The notes beneath the pieces were generated by a model. That model did not search any database, was not told the DNA's origin, and was given only the letters and a program-made list of their open reading frames with translations. DNA of 19,882 bases, taken from Saprospiraceae bacterium UBA7328 (lineage in GTDB: Bacteria; Bacteroidota; Bacteroidia; Chitinophagales; Saprospiraceae). The stretch lies in NCBI GenBank assembly GCA_002471345.1, contig DKPS01000168.1, positions 1 to 19,882 of the forward strand. The letters are read 5' to 3'. Made by a program: the position numbers and the translations under genes. Each line of letters starts with the position of its first letter. Positions within the stretch are counted from its first letter, which is position 1. Shown here piece after piece: positions 7,259 through 14,532 of the stretch.

Positions 7259-8446
7259 TTATTCAATAACTTCACAATCAAATGGGTCAGCACTAATTGT
7301 ATCATGTAATTTCGCGATCACATCATTTTCAAAACTCACCTCATAATCAGTCCATCCCATATCACTCATTGCCCTCACATAATGTTTGTAGTAATCTGTA
7401 GATATTATCTGAGCACCACTATTTATTGATGCCATAAATCTCGTATAATCACCATTTCTAGCTTCTTTGGTATCCGCATCAGCTCGTGTTCTTACCACAT
7501 ATCCCTCAGCAATTCTTTGCTGTATCAAGCCAAAATTAGCTATTGGGTCGTCCATTTTAATGAACACCGATTCAGGCGTACCCGCAACAGTAAATACGAA
7601 CATGTTCCGACCCTGTAGAGACGAATGATCCGGTATATAATGATCGATTGCGGCATCTGATCCCATGAGTACAAAAATTAACCTACCTCTCATCTCACTG
7701 AGTGATGGCCAGTTACCAGCTTTCACAGCATCATTCAGAGTGGATGCACTTCCTCTTAATTCATCAGGAGTGAATAAGTGGCTCATGTTTCCAGAGAAAA
7801 CATCATTTATCTCCATCTCAATTTCTTCCACACCATTCTGATCAAAAGCCAATGAAGTAGTAAGACCGTAACCAGGAAGCAATTGGTCAGGAGAATCTTC
7901 TTTAGCCTCTACTAATATTGTAATGGGCACGTGGTTGGGATGAGCTTCTGACCATTGTTTTATATTATCTAAAGTACCTTTGAATGTAAGATGATGACTT
8001 AGATAATCAAAATCAGGAAAGTGCATCACTTTAAGTCCAGGTTGCAGTAACTCATCTTCCATAGAATCAGGATCCAGACCCACTAGAGCGTTTCCCTTAC
8101 GTGTATGAAATAGACCTCCATCAGGATCCCTATATACATCTATCTCTACACTTCTGACACCATAATTGCTGAATTGATCATTCAAGCTGACATGGTTATA
8201 GTCCCAGGAATCAGCTGTGAAGTCAGGAGGTAATTGTCCTGCGGAAGCCGTAATCAATTGCAGAATGGCCTCATTTGGTCTTATGCGATAACTATTGTGA
8301 CTACCTATGACTTGTAGTCTATTGAAAGAAACCATATCAACTTTTTCTTCACAACTAAGATCATTTTGAATGATATCATCTCTTTCACAAGAGCACATGA
8401 AAAGAAAAAAGGAACATAATAATGTATAGGTTGATAAATGTTTCAT
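7259..8446 (-). CDS. Ca2+-dependent phosphoinositide phospholipase C-like lipoprotein
   Basis: Predicted surface lipoprotein of 395 residues that should cleave phosphoinositides or related glycerophosphodiesters. I start it at the ATG at 8446-8444, 11 codons inside the longest frame, because it then has a normal leader ending MCS-C20 followed by the acidic ERDD. The catalytic barrel shows IGSHNSYR (His50), VEIDVYRDPDG (E101, D103, likely metal ligands), LFHTRK (His114), and VMHFPDFD with His142. This set matches the bacterial Ca2+-dependent PI-PLC family (Pfam PI-PLC-C1), not the classic Bacillus PI-PLC. The C-terminal part contains RADADTKEARNGDYTRF and GAQIISTDYY, typical of the barrel end. 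The true substrate is unproven. A candidate promoter and an RNA hairpin lie upstream. The next gene downstream starts 49 bases away. Confidence 0.87.
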   Translation of the reverse strand: MKHLSTYTLLCSFFLFMCSCERDDIIQNDLSCEEKVDMVSFNRLQVIGSHNSYRIRPNEAILQLITASAGQLPPDFTADSWDYNHVSLNDQFSNYGVRSVEIDVYRDPDGGLFHTRKGNALVGLDPDSMEDELLQPGLKVMHFPDFDYLSHHLTFKGTLDNIKQWSEAHPNHVPITILVEAKEDSPDQLLPGYGLTTSLAFDQNGVEEIEMEINDVFSGNMSHLFTPDELRGSASTLNDAVKAGNWPSLSEMRGRLIFVLMGSDAAIDHYIPDHSSLQGRNMFVFTVAGTPESVFIKMDDPIANFGLIQQRIAEGYVVRTRADADTKEARNGDYTRFMASINSGAQIISTDYYKHYVRAMSDMGWTDYEVSFENDVIAKLHDTISADPFDCEVIE

Positions 8447-8504
8447 AGTATGGTTTTGTAGACTTGAATCAAAGATCAAGTCGCTGAACTAATTGGTCAT
8501 TCTG

Positions 8505-8530
8505 AATGATCCGAAGACCTTCAGATCATT
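8505..8530 (-). promoter_or_regulatory. hairpin in the 5' leader of the phospholipase gene
   Basis: Arms AATGATC (8505-8511) and GATCATT (8524-8530) enclose GAA/TTC and a four-base loop (8516-8519). The position between the two paired blocks is C against A on the plus strand but G against U on the minus-strand transcript. The minus-strand RNA therefore forms an unbroken 11-pair stem with one wobble. It lies about 58-84 bases before the start codon at 8446. No U-run follows, so it is less like a terminator than a leader structure. Confidence 0.4.
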
Positions 8531-8544
8531 TTCTATATATAATC

Positions 8545-8575
8545 CAAATTTAGTCTAAGACGTATACGAGTACAA
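8545..8575 (-). promoter_or_regulatory. candidate Bacteroidota promoter for the phospholipase gene
   Basis: On the minus strand there is a TTG (8575-8573), a spacer of 20 bases, and TAAATTTG (8552-8545). This fits the Bacteroidota housekeeping consensus of TTG near -33 and TAnnTTTG near -7. Transcription would begin near 8540, giving a leader of about 95 bases that includes the hairpin at 8505-8530. Confidence 0.45.
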
Positions 8576-8721
8576 TCCAAAAAATTATAATTTACACCTG
8601 ATTAATTATGAAATATTATACATACTTAGTTTTATAATGGATAATTAGTTATTGATATTCAATATTTTATACGCATATACAAATCAAATAATCCCTCTTA
8701 TTATTATTCTATTTTTGGTAT

Positions 8722-10113
8722 ATGTATGGCAAAAAAATCATTAAAATTCTCGAAACTTTTGAAGAAAAGGAATGGAGAGCATGTCATAAGTATCTGAGGT
8801 ACTGCAATAAAAAGGATGCTAAAGGGCTATTGCTCTTTGAGTATATATTTAAATATAGACATGATCTTTCATCTCCGAAACTTTCAGATGAGCAAGTAAA
8901 AAGAAAGGTAATCAAAGGACTGAACGACAGGGCATTTCTCAATCTTATTTCAGATTTAGTAAAAGACATAGAAGCTTTCATGGTGCATCACTATATGAAT
9001 TCTCCAGAAGGGAAATATGAACATAAATATCTATTAACTAAAATTTTTAAAAACAAAGGGCTATACACGTATTTCGAACGAACATGGAAGGAAGTAAATA
9101 CTGAACTAGAATCAACCCCCAAGATTAGTCTATTTCATAATTTGAGAAAGTTGGAAATGAATCATACAATGTATTTCTCAGATATCTCCGAGAAGAATAC
9201 CAAACCTGTGAGATTTCTGGTAGAAGCAGAAAAGAACAGAATCCAATTTTCAAAAGATCTAGGGGCTTTCTACAAAACGGAGTTTGCCAACCTCAAAGCA
9301 ATAAAGAATATTAATGAATCTCTATCAAAAGAATCAGACAAAACAATATTGTCTGAATTGATTGAAAATCTCAACACTCTAATTTCCACAAACAGTCAAA
9401 AAAGCTTTGATCATTTGGTTGATTCTCTCTTCACTAAAAAGAACGAAATATCGAAGGATTTGAAAAAGGCCATCATTATACGTCTGATTAACTATTGTAT
9501 TGAAAACATTAGAAGAGGAGATCAGTCAAAAAAAGGAATAATGGCCGAGCTGACCATTTTTGGTCTTCAGGAAGGAATATATTTTCAAAACAACAGATTG
9601 ACTGAAAATACATTTCTAAATATTATCGATTCTTTAAGCAATTCAAATATTGAGATAAATCATGTCGAATTCATTAATCAATGGATTAATAAGGTCAATA
9701 GTGAAGATCATATAAGTGTAAAAAATATGGCTTTGGCTATGTGGCTTTTTGCAAAGGATCAATATGGAAAAGCTCTTGAGGTTTTGAGCTCTCAAGAGAT
9801 GCACCTCAACCGCCCTAACCTATCGTTAAGAGCTAGATGGATTACACTTTGTTCACTTTGTTCTAGTCAGGAAGAGTATCTGGAGAAAAATGAGATACTG
9901 AGATCTAGCATTTCTTTTTTCAATAGATCAAAATCGAAGATGAATAACTCAACTTATCAAGCATCACTAAATCTTGTAAGTATTGTAAAAGTGATATGGG
10001 AAGGCGCAAATTCAGTTCAGGTAGAAAATAAGATAAGTGAATGTGAATTTCTTGTAATGAGAACTTGGATAGATAAAATGGTAAATAGAAAAACCCAAGA
10101 AGAAAATATCTAA
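8722..10113 (+). CDS. large alpha-helical protein of unknown function
   Basis: Protein of 463 residues with no signal peptide or membrane segment, so probably cytoplasmic. The N-terminus (ILETFEEKEWRACHKYLRYC, then LLLFEYIFKY) resembles a group of long helical proteins in Bacteroidota that begin with a similar EW-x(6)-Y motif and have no known function. The composition (K, E, L, N, S) and pattern suggest helical repeats of a TPR-like kind throughout, but no canonical TPR motif can be read with confidence. It stands alone between a divergent gene and a downstream gap of 413 bases. A TATTTTTG box (8710-8717) sits only four bases before the ATG, with no clear ribosome binding site. Either the message is leaderless or the box is chance. 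Scaffold or protein-interaction roles are inference only. Confidence 0.8.
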   Translation: MYGKKIIKILETFEEKEWRACHKYLRYCNKKDAKGLLLFEYIFKYRHDLSSPKLSDEQVKRKVIKGLNDRAFLNLISDLVKDIEAFMVHHYMNSPEGKYEHKYLLTKIFKNKGLYTYFERTWKEVNTELESTPKISLFHNLRKLEMNHTMYFSDISEKNTKPVRFLVEAEKNRIQFSKDLGAFYKTEFANLKAIKNINESLSKESDKTILSELIENLNTLISTNSQKSFDHLVDSLFTKKNEISKDLKKAIIIRLINYCIENIRRGDQSKKGIMAELTIFGLQEGIYFQNNRLTENTFLNIIDSLSNSNIEINHVEFINQWINKVNSEDHISVKNMALAMWLFAKDQYGKALEVLSSQEMHLNRPNLSLRARWITLCSLCSSQEEYLEKNEILRSSISFFNRSKSKMNNSTYQASLNLVSIVKVIWEGANSVQVENKISECEFLVMRTWIDKMVNRKTQEENI

Positions 10114-10122
10114 TCGGGTTTT
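10090..10122 (+). terminator. weak hairpin across the stop of the 8722 gene
   Basis: Arms AAAACCC (10090-10096) and GGGTTTT (10116-10122) pair across a loop of 19 bases that contains the stop codon. The right arm supplies the only U-run. This is a plausible but weak intrinsic terminator. Confidence 0.3.
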
Positions 10123-10210
10123 CTAAAAGAAGGGTCCATTGAATTCATAATCCAGAAATATCCTCCTGTACGATTCTATTATAATTTGAATTTCTCATTA
10201 TACGATTGTT

Positions 10211-10255
10211 TTGAATTGTTAAAAAGTGAATCCTGAGATTCGATTGACAATTCAA
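10211..10255. repeat. nested inverted repeat
   Basis: Outer arms TTGAATTGT (10211-10219) and ACAATTCAA (10247-10255) are perfectly complementary over 9 pairs. Inside, GAATC (10228-10232) and GATTC (10237-10241) pair over 5 with a CTGA loop. The internal loop is asymmetric, 8 and 5 bases. There is no U-run, so it may be a DNA operator or part of an RNA structure, not a standard terminator. Confidence 0.4.
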
Positions 10256-10287
10256 TGATCATCGTATTTGAAGCCTATTCTGAGGAG

Positions 10288-10355
10288 GATTGTAACAGGT
10301 TTAAGTAAGATTGTAACTTTTAGAAATCATGTAACATGAGGTGGAATCATGTAAC
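10288..10355. promoter_or_regulatory. array of four TGTAAC direct repeats at about 20-base spacing
   Basis: TGTAAC occurs at 10291, 10312, 10330 and 10350, in the same orientation, with steps of 21, 18 and 20 bases, close to two helical turns each. The first two share GATTGTAAC (10288-10296, 10309-10317). The last two share AATCATGTAAC (10325-10335, 10345-10355). This looks like a regulator binding array upstream of the 10527 gene. The regulator is unknown. Confidence 0.5.
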
Positions 10356-10382
10356 AAAAGAGAGCATCTATCCTAATATCAG

Positions 10383-10394
10383 ATCACTAGTGAT
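10383..10394. promoter_or_regulatory. 12-base perfect palindrome ATCACTAGTGAT
   Basis: A perfect palindrome about 130 bases upstream of the serine hydrolase start and about 30 bases beyond the TGTAAC array. It could be an operator half of the same control region, but a single short palindrome can arise by chance. Confidence 0.25.
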
Positions 10395-10526
10395 TTTGGA
10401 AATGTTATTTGAAAGTGAATGATTTAAATACCGAATAGCTCAATCTTTGATTTTCATCATCTTTCTATATTTTGATGCTTGTTTCACAAATTTTCCTTTC
10501 TTTAGACTCAATATTTTCTAAATTAT

Positions 10527-11807
10527 ATGACTATGAATTTTACTCTTTCACGATTAGCCCCTTTAGCGATTCTCTTCTTCTTTAGTTTTTCTATTTCTAG
10601 TTTAGCCCAAAATGGGTCATCAATTAATTCTGCAGCGGCAGGTTTTGATGCAGATGGACTTGAAAATTATGAGATCTACCTTGAAAAGGAAATCGCAGCA
10701 GGTCGCATACCCGGTGCAGTGAGCCTGATTTCCCGAAAAGGTCATATTGCTCATTCTGGGGCATTTGGATATAACAATATGTCCACAAAAGCACCAATGA
10801 CTAAAGACAAGATTTTTTATATTCAGTCAATGACAAAGCCGATCATATCGATTGCTTTTATGACTTTATACGAAGAAGGCCATTTCTTTCTAACAGATCC
10901 TGTTTCAAAGTACTTGCCGCAATTTGGTGATATGAAAGTCATGGAATTAGGTATAGATGAGAATGGCAAAACGAAAGTGGATTATGTACCATTAGACAGG
11001 CCAATTCAAATTTGGCATTTGCTCAGCCATACTGCCGGCTTTTCTCATGGATTAGGAAATAATGAGTATGACCAGAAGTTAGCAAATTTGCTATATGGTA
11101 GTTTTGGGGGTGAAACAACCGTGGATCATAAGACGATTGAAGATCGAGTTAACGCCCTAGCCAGCTACCCATTAATGGGTCAACCTGGAAAACAATGGAA
11201 CTATAGTGCTTCACCGGATGTATTGGCACTTTTGATAGAACATTTTTCTGGCCAATCGACCGCAGATTTTTTACAAGAACGAATCTTTGATCCCCTTGGA
11301 ATGGATGATACTGGATACAATGTTTCAGACGAAAACATGTCCAGATTAGTCGGCTTACACCAGATGCAAGAAGATGGATCTTTGGCCTATGCAGAACCTT
11401 GGGGTCCTATTCAAGGCAATACAATTTATGGAGGCACACATGGACTTTTTTCAACTGCCCATGATTATATGCAATTCGGTCTGATGTTGTTGAATAATGG
11501 GAAATACAATAACCAGAGAATAATTGGACGAAAAACCCTGGAATTAATGACAGAGAATTATATTGAAGATCTACCATATTCTCCTGGTAATGGGTTTGGA
11601 CTTGGCTTTGGGATACGTACAGATCTGTCTGATAGTAAAATTTCTGGTAGTGAAGGGATATTCCATTGGGGTGGTGCATTTAACACTTACTTCTTTGTTG
11701 ATCAAGAAGAAGATATGGTTGCCATATTGATGACACAATCTTTCCCTTATACGAATCTTTATGCTTCAAAGTTGCGACAGTTTGTCTATAGTGCCATTGG
11801 AGATTAG
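10527..11807 (+). CDS. secreted serine hydrolase, class C beta-lactamase fold
   Basis: Exported serine hydrolase of 426 residues (Pfam Beta-lactamase; penicillin-binding protein, esterase or AmpC-like clan). A signal peptide runs to about residue 28 (SSLAQ). The active-site set is present: S101-M-T-K104 (SxxK nucleophile and base), LLSHTAGF (165-172), WNYSASPDVL with Tyr226 in the Y-x-N position (here Y-S-A), and H380-W-G-G as the third motif. YSA in place of YxN, plus HWG in place of KTG, points to an esterase or D-aminopeptidase-like member more than a true beta-lactamase. The substrate cannot be told from sequence. It begins ATG ACT ATG, so the start may be 10527 or 10533. It precedes the gamma-glutamyltransferase-like gene by 173 bases with a likely terminator between, so the two are probably separate units. 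Confidence 0.9.
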   Translation: MTMNFTLSRLAPLAILFFFSFSISSLAQNGSSINSAAAGFDADGLENYEIYLEKEIAAGRIPGAVSLISRKGHIAHSGAFGYNNMSTKAPMTKDKIFYIQSMTKPIISIAFMTLYEEGHFFLTDPVSKYLPQFGDMKVMELGIDENGKTKVDYVPLDRPIQIWHLLSHTAGFSHGLGNNEYDQKLANLLYGSFGGETTVDHKTIEDRVNALASYPLMGQPGKQWNYSASPDVLALLIEHFSGQSTADFLQERIFDPLGMDDTGYNVSDENMSRLVGLHQMQEDGSLAYAEPWGPIQGNTIYGGTHGLFSTAHDYMQFGLMLLNNGKYNNQRIIGRKTLELMTENYIEDLPYSPGNGFGLGFGIRTDLSDSKISGSEGIFHWGGAFNTYFFVDQEEDMVAILMTQSFPYTNLYASKLRQFVYSAIGD

Positions 11808-11862
11808 AAGTTTGTCAGATTTATGATTTGAAGTAAAGAGAGGATATAGCTGTATTTGTTTC

Positions 11863-11887
11863 AGAATGGAATAATCCTATTCATTCT
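11863..11887 (+). terminator. hairpin after the serine hydrolase gene
   Basis: AGAATGGAATA (11863-11873) pairs with TATTCATTCT (11878-11887) over ten pairs, with one bulged G at 11869 and a four-base loop. It is followed by a CTCTTTATTAT run. It lies 56 bases after the stop of the 10527 gene and is the best intrinsic-terminator candidate in the window. Confidence 0.45.
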
Positions 11888-11980
11888 CTTTATTATATAA
11901 AGTCCTTATAATCGTTGTTTGTTGCATAACAATTTAATTCTCCAATAACCTTATCTTTCTGTCCATCTTATAATTAGACC

Positions 11981-13672
11981 ATGAATAGATTTATAATTTC
12001 TACCCTTGTTTTTTTACTTACCCTTCCACTTATGTCACAGAATAGAATTGTTGGAAAAACATTTGCCACTCGCTCTGAGGTATTAGCACAGAATGGAATG
12101 GTAGCAACTGCTCAGCCATTAGCGACTCAAGTGGCTCTGGACATTTTGAAAAAAGGTGGAAATGCAATAGACGCCGCCATAGCTGCAAATGCAATGTTAG
12201 GCCTTGTAGAACCAGCAAGTTGCGGAATTGGAGGTGATCTTTTTGCTATAATTTGGGATGCAAAAACACAAAAACTCTATGGACTGAATGCTAGTGGTAG
12301 ATCTCCAAAATCTTTGTCAGCAGAATACTTCCAAGATCAAGGCAAAAAATACATTCCGTATACTGGACCCTTATCAGTATCTGTACCTGGATGTGTAGAC
12401 GGATGGTTTACCATGCATGAGAGATTTGGATCAATGAATATGGCAGATATACTGTCTCCTTCAATTGAATATGGTCAAGATGGATTTCCAGTAACTGAGG
12501 TTATCGCTGCTGAGATGATGGTTAGTGCTGTCTCAAGGGCAAAATATCCAGGTTTCAAAGAAACCTATATGCCCAATGGAAAAACACCTAGGAAAGGAGA
12601 AATATTTGTGAATTCTGACTTAGCAGAAACCTATTTAAAAATTGCTAAAGGTGGGCGCGATGCTTTTTATAAAGGAGATATTGCTGAGACTATTGATACC
12701 TACATGAAAGAGAATGGTGGATTTGTAACCTATGATGATATGGCTGCCCATACTTCTGATTGGGTAGATCCAGTAAGTACTAATTACAGAGGATATGATG
12801 TATGGGAATTGCCACCTAATGGTCAGGGCATAGCAGCATTACAAATACTCAACATCATGGAAGGCTATGATGTGAAAGAAATGGGATTCGGCTCTACCGA
12901 ATATCTACATCTTATCACTGAAGCAAAAAAACTCGCTTTTGAAGATCGAGCTAAGTATTACGCCGATATGGATTTCAATGAAATTCCTGTAGATCAATTG
13001 ATATCAAAAGAATACGGTGCAAAAAGAGCAAAACTCATAAATCCGAACAAAGCTGCTAGAGAATATCCTTCTGGGGAAATTGAAAGAGGAAATACAACAT
13101 ATCTCACTGTTGCTGACAAAGATGGTAATATGGTATCTTTGATTCAGAGCATATATGCAGGGTTTGGATCAGGAATGTGCCCAACAGATTTGGGTTTTGT
13201 TTTACAAAATAGAGGTCAAATGTTCAATGTTCAAGACCCTGAGCATTTCAACTATCTAGAACCCAGAAAGCGTCCATTTCATACAATTATCCCAGCTTTT
13301 ATTACAAAAGATGACAAGCCATACATCAGTTTTGGTCTGATGGGTGGTGCTATTCAACCTCAGGGCCATGCACAGATAGTTGTGAACTTAATTGATTTCG
13401 GCATGGATCTTCAAGAAGCAGGAGATGCTCCTCGAATGAGACATGTAGGTTCATCACAGCCGATGGGCAATATCATGAGTAATGGAGGAGTACTCAATCT
13501 TGAAAACGGCATAGAGTATGATGCTATACGTGAATTGGTCATAAAAGGACATAAAGTACAATTCAATGTAGGAATCTATGGAGGATATCAAGCCATTATG
13601 TGGGATGACAAAAACAAAGTTTACTATGGAGCTTCAGAATCACGTAAAGATGGTCAAGCCGCTGGGTACTAG
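11981..13672 (+). CDS. ggt: gamma-glutamyltransferase-like Ntn hydrolase
   Basis: Exported proenzyme of 563 residues with a signal peptide (about 1-19). It belongs to the gamma-glutamyltranspeptidase family, which transfers or hydrolyses the gamma-glutamyl group of glutathione and related amides after self-cleavage into two subunits. The N-terminal part shows GMVATAQPLATQVALDIL and GGNAIDAAIAAN, and EPASCGIGGDLF (77-88). The self-cleavage and nucleophile residue should be Thr372 in GNTTYLTVADKDGN, the equivalent of the T in TTHYSVVD of the E. coli enzyme. The later glycine motif reads MGGAIQPQGHAQ (454-465) where the E. coli enzyme has a Pro-Gly-Gly-Ser-type motif. This places it in the YwrD or acylase-like branch, so the donor may not be glutathione. 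It appears monocistronic. Confidence 0.92.
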   Translation: MNRFIISTLVFLLTLPLMSQNRIVGKTFATRSEVLAQNGMVATAQPLATQVALDILKKGGNAIDAAIAANAMLGLVEPASCGIGGDLFAIIWDAKTQKLYGLNASGRSPKSLSAEYFQDQGKKYIPYTGPLSVSVPGCVDGWFTMHERFGSMNMADILSPSIEYGQDGFPVTEVIAAEMMVSAVSRAKYPGFKETYMPNGKTPRKGEIFVNSDLAETYLKIAKGGRDAFYKGDIAETIDTYMKENGGFVTYDDMAAHTSDWVDPVSTNYRGYDVWELPPNGQGIAALQILNIMEGYDVKEMGFGSTEYLHLITEAKKLAFEDRAKYYADMDFNEIPVDQLISKEYGAKRAKLINPNKAAREYPSGEIERGNTTYLTVADKDGNMVSLIQSIYAGFGSGMCPTDLGFVLQNRGQMFNVQDPEHFNYLEPRKRPFHTIIPAFITKDDKPYISFGLMGGAIQPQGHAQIVVNLIDFGMDLQEAGDAPRMRHVGSSQPMGNIMSNGGVLNLENGIEYDAIRELVIKGHKVQFNVGIYGGYQAIMWDDKNKVYYGASESRKDGQAAGY

Positions 13673-13860
13673 TTCTTCATATTACTATGTATAAAAATCA
13701 AAACTCTATCATTTCATCTAAACAAAGGTGTAATTGATCTAAACATTTCCTTGAGCCACATCAATAGCTCTAGTCTTCTATGGTTAATGTGAAAGTTTTT
13801 GCACAAATCACAAACTGCGTGCAACTATTAAGCCTTCGTATGAATCTTTAGAGTGTCAAC

Positions 13861-14523
13861 ATGATAGAAATACGAGGTATACACAAATACTATTCGACTG
13901 AATTCAACAAATTAAATGTTCTCAAAGGCATAGACCTGACTATCAATGAAGGTGAATTTGTTTCCATTATGGGTTCCTCAGGCTCAGGCAAATCCACTCT
14001 ACTCAACATTGCAGGAATATTAGATGAATATGATTATGGTGATTATTTCCTTGATGGTACTTTGATTAAAGGAATGAGTCAGACCAAAGCGGCTCTTTTA
14101 AGAAATGAGAAAATAGGATTTGTATTTCAGTCTTTTAACCTTCTGCCTTTCAAAACGGCCAAAGAGAATGTGGCGCTACCTCTCTATTATCAGAAAATGC
14201 CTAGAGAAGAGAGGCAAGAATTAGCCATGAAATATTTGGAACGCGTGGGACTCAAAGAATGGGCAGATCACTACCCTAACCAAATGTCTGGTGGCCAGCA
14301 ACAAAGAGTGGCAATAGCAAGAGCCTTAATAAGTAAACCTAAAGTCATTTTGGCTGATGAACCTACGGGTGCATTAGATTCTGTGACATCAGAAGAAGTA
14401 ATCGATCTGTTCAAGCAATTCAATGAAGAAGGAGTTGCTTTCGTAATCGTAACTCACGAGCAAGAAATAGCAAATGATACCTCCAGATGTATCAAAGTGA
14501 AAGATGGCCTTATAGAGAATTAA
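13861..14523 (+). CDS. ABC transporter ATPase of MacB/LolD type
   Basis: ATPase subunit of 220 residues for an efflux or mechanotransmission ABC exporter. All key motifs are intact: Walker A GSSGSGKST (38-46), Q-loop Gln90 in FVFQSFNLLPF, signature MSGGQQQRVAIARAL (142-156), Walker B VILADEPTGALD with Glu167, and His199 in VTHE. It has no fused permease domain, unlike E. coli MacB. It starts the efflux operon: its stop is nine bases before permease 1. Upstream are 188 bases without a recognisable promoter box. Substrate unknown. The product should pair with the permease at 15771 and, if functional, with the broken one at 14533. Confidence 0.95.
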   Translation: MIEIRGIHKYYSTEFNKLNVLKGIDLTINEGEFVSIMGSSGSGKSTLLNIAGILDEYDYGDYFLDGTLIKGMSQTKAALLRNEKIGFVFQSFNLLPFKTAKENVALPLYYQKMPREERQELAMKYLERVGLKEWADHYPNQMSGGQQQRVAIARALISKPKVILADEPTGALDSVTSEEVIDLFKQFNEEGVAFVIVTHEQEIANDTSRCIKVKDGLIEN

Positions 14524-14532
14524 AAAAAACAG

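Larger units (their letters stand above)
10114..10526. other. 413-base intergenic region rich in repeat and palindrome structure
   Basis: No gene is visible in this region. It holds a nested inverted repeat (10211-10255), the fourfold TGTAAC array (10288-10355) and a 12-base palindrome ATCACTAGTGAT (10383-10394), all upstream of the serine hydrolase gene at 10527. An additional inverted pair ATCCTCCT / AGGAGGAT flanks the first part of the region. I see no exact TAnnTTTG box before 10527. Confidence 0.6.

Noticed and set aside
10527..11807. True class C beta-lactamase giving antibiotic resistance
   Set aside because: The Y-S-A and H-W-G motifs differ from the Y-x-N and K-T-G of AmpC enzymes, and the clan includes many esterases and peptidases.
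13673..13860. Promoter or regulatory site before the efflux operon
   Set aside because: I looked for TTG and TAnnTTTG boxes and for repeats and found none convincing in these 188 bases.
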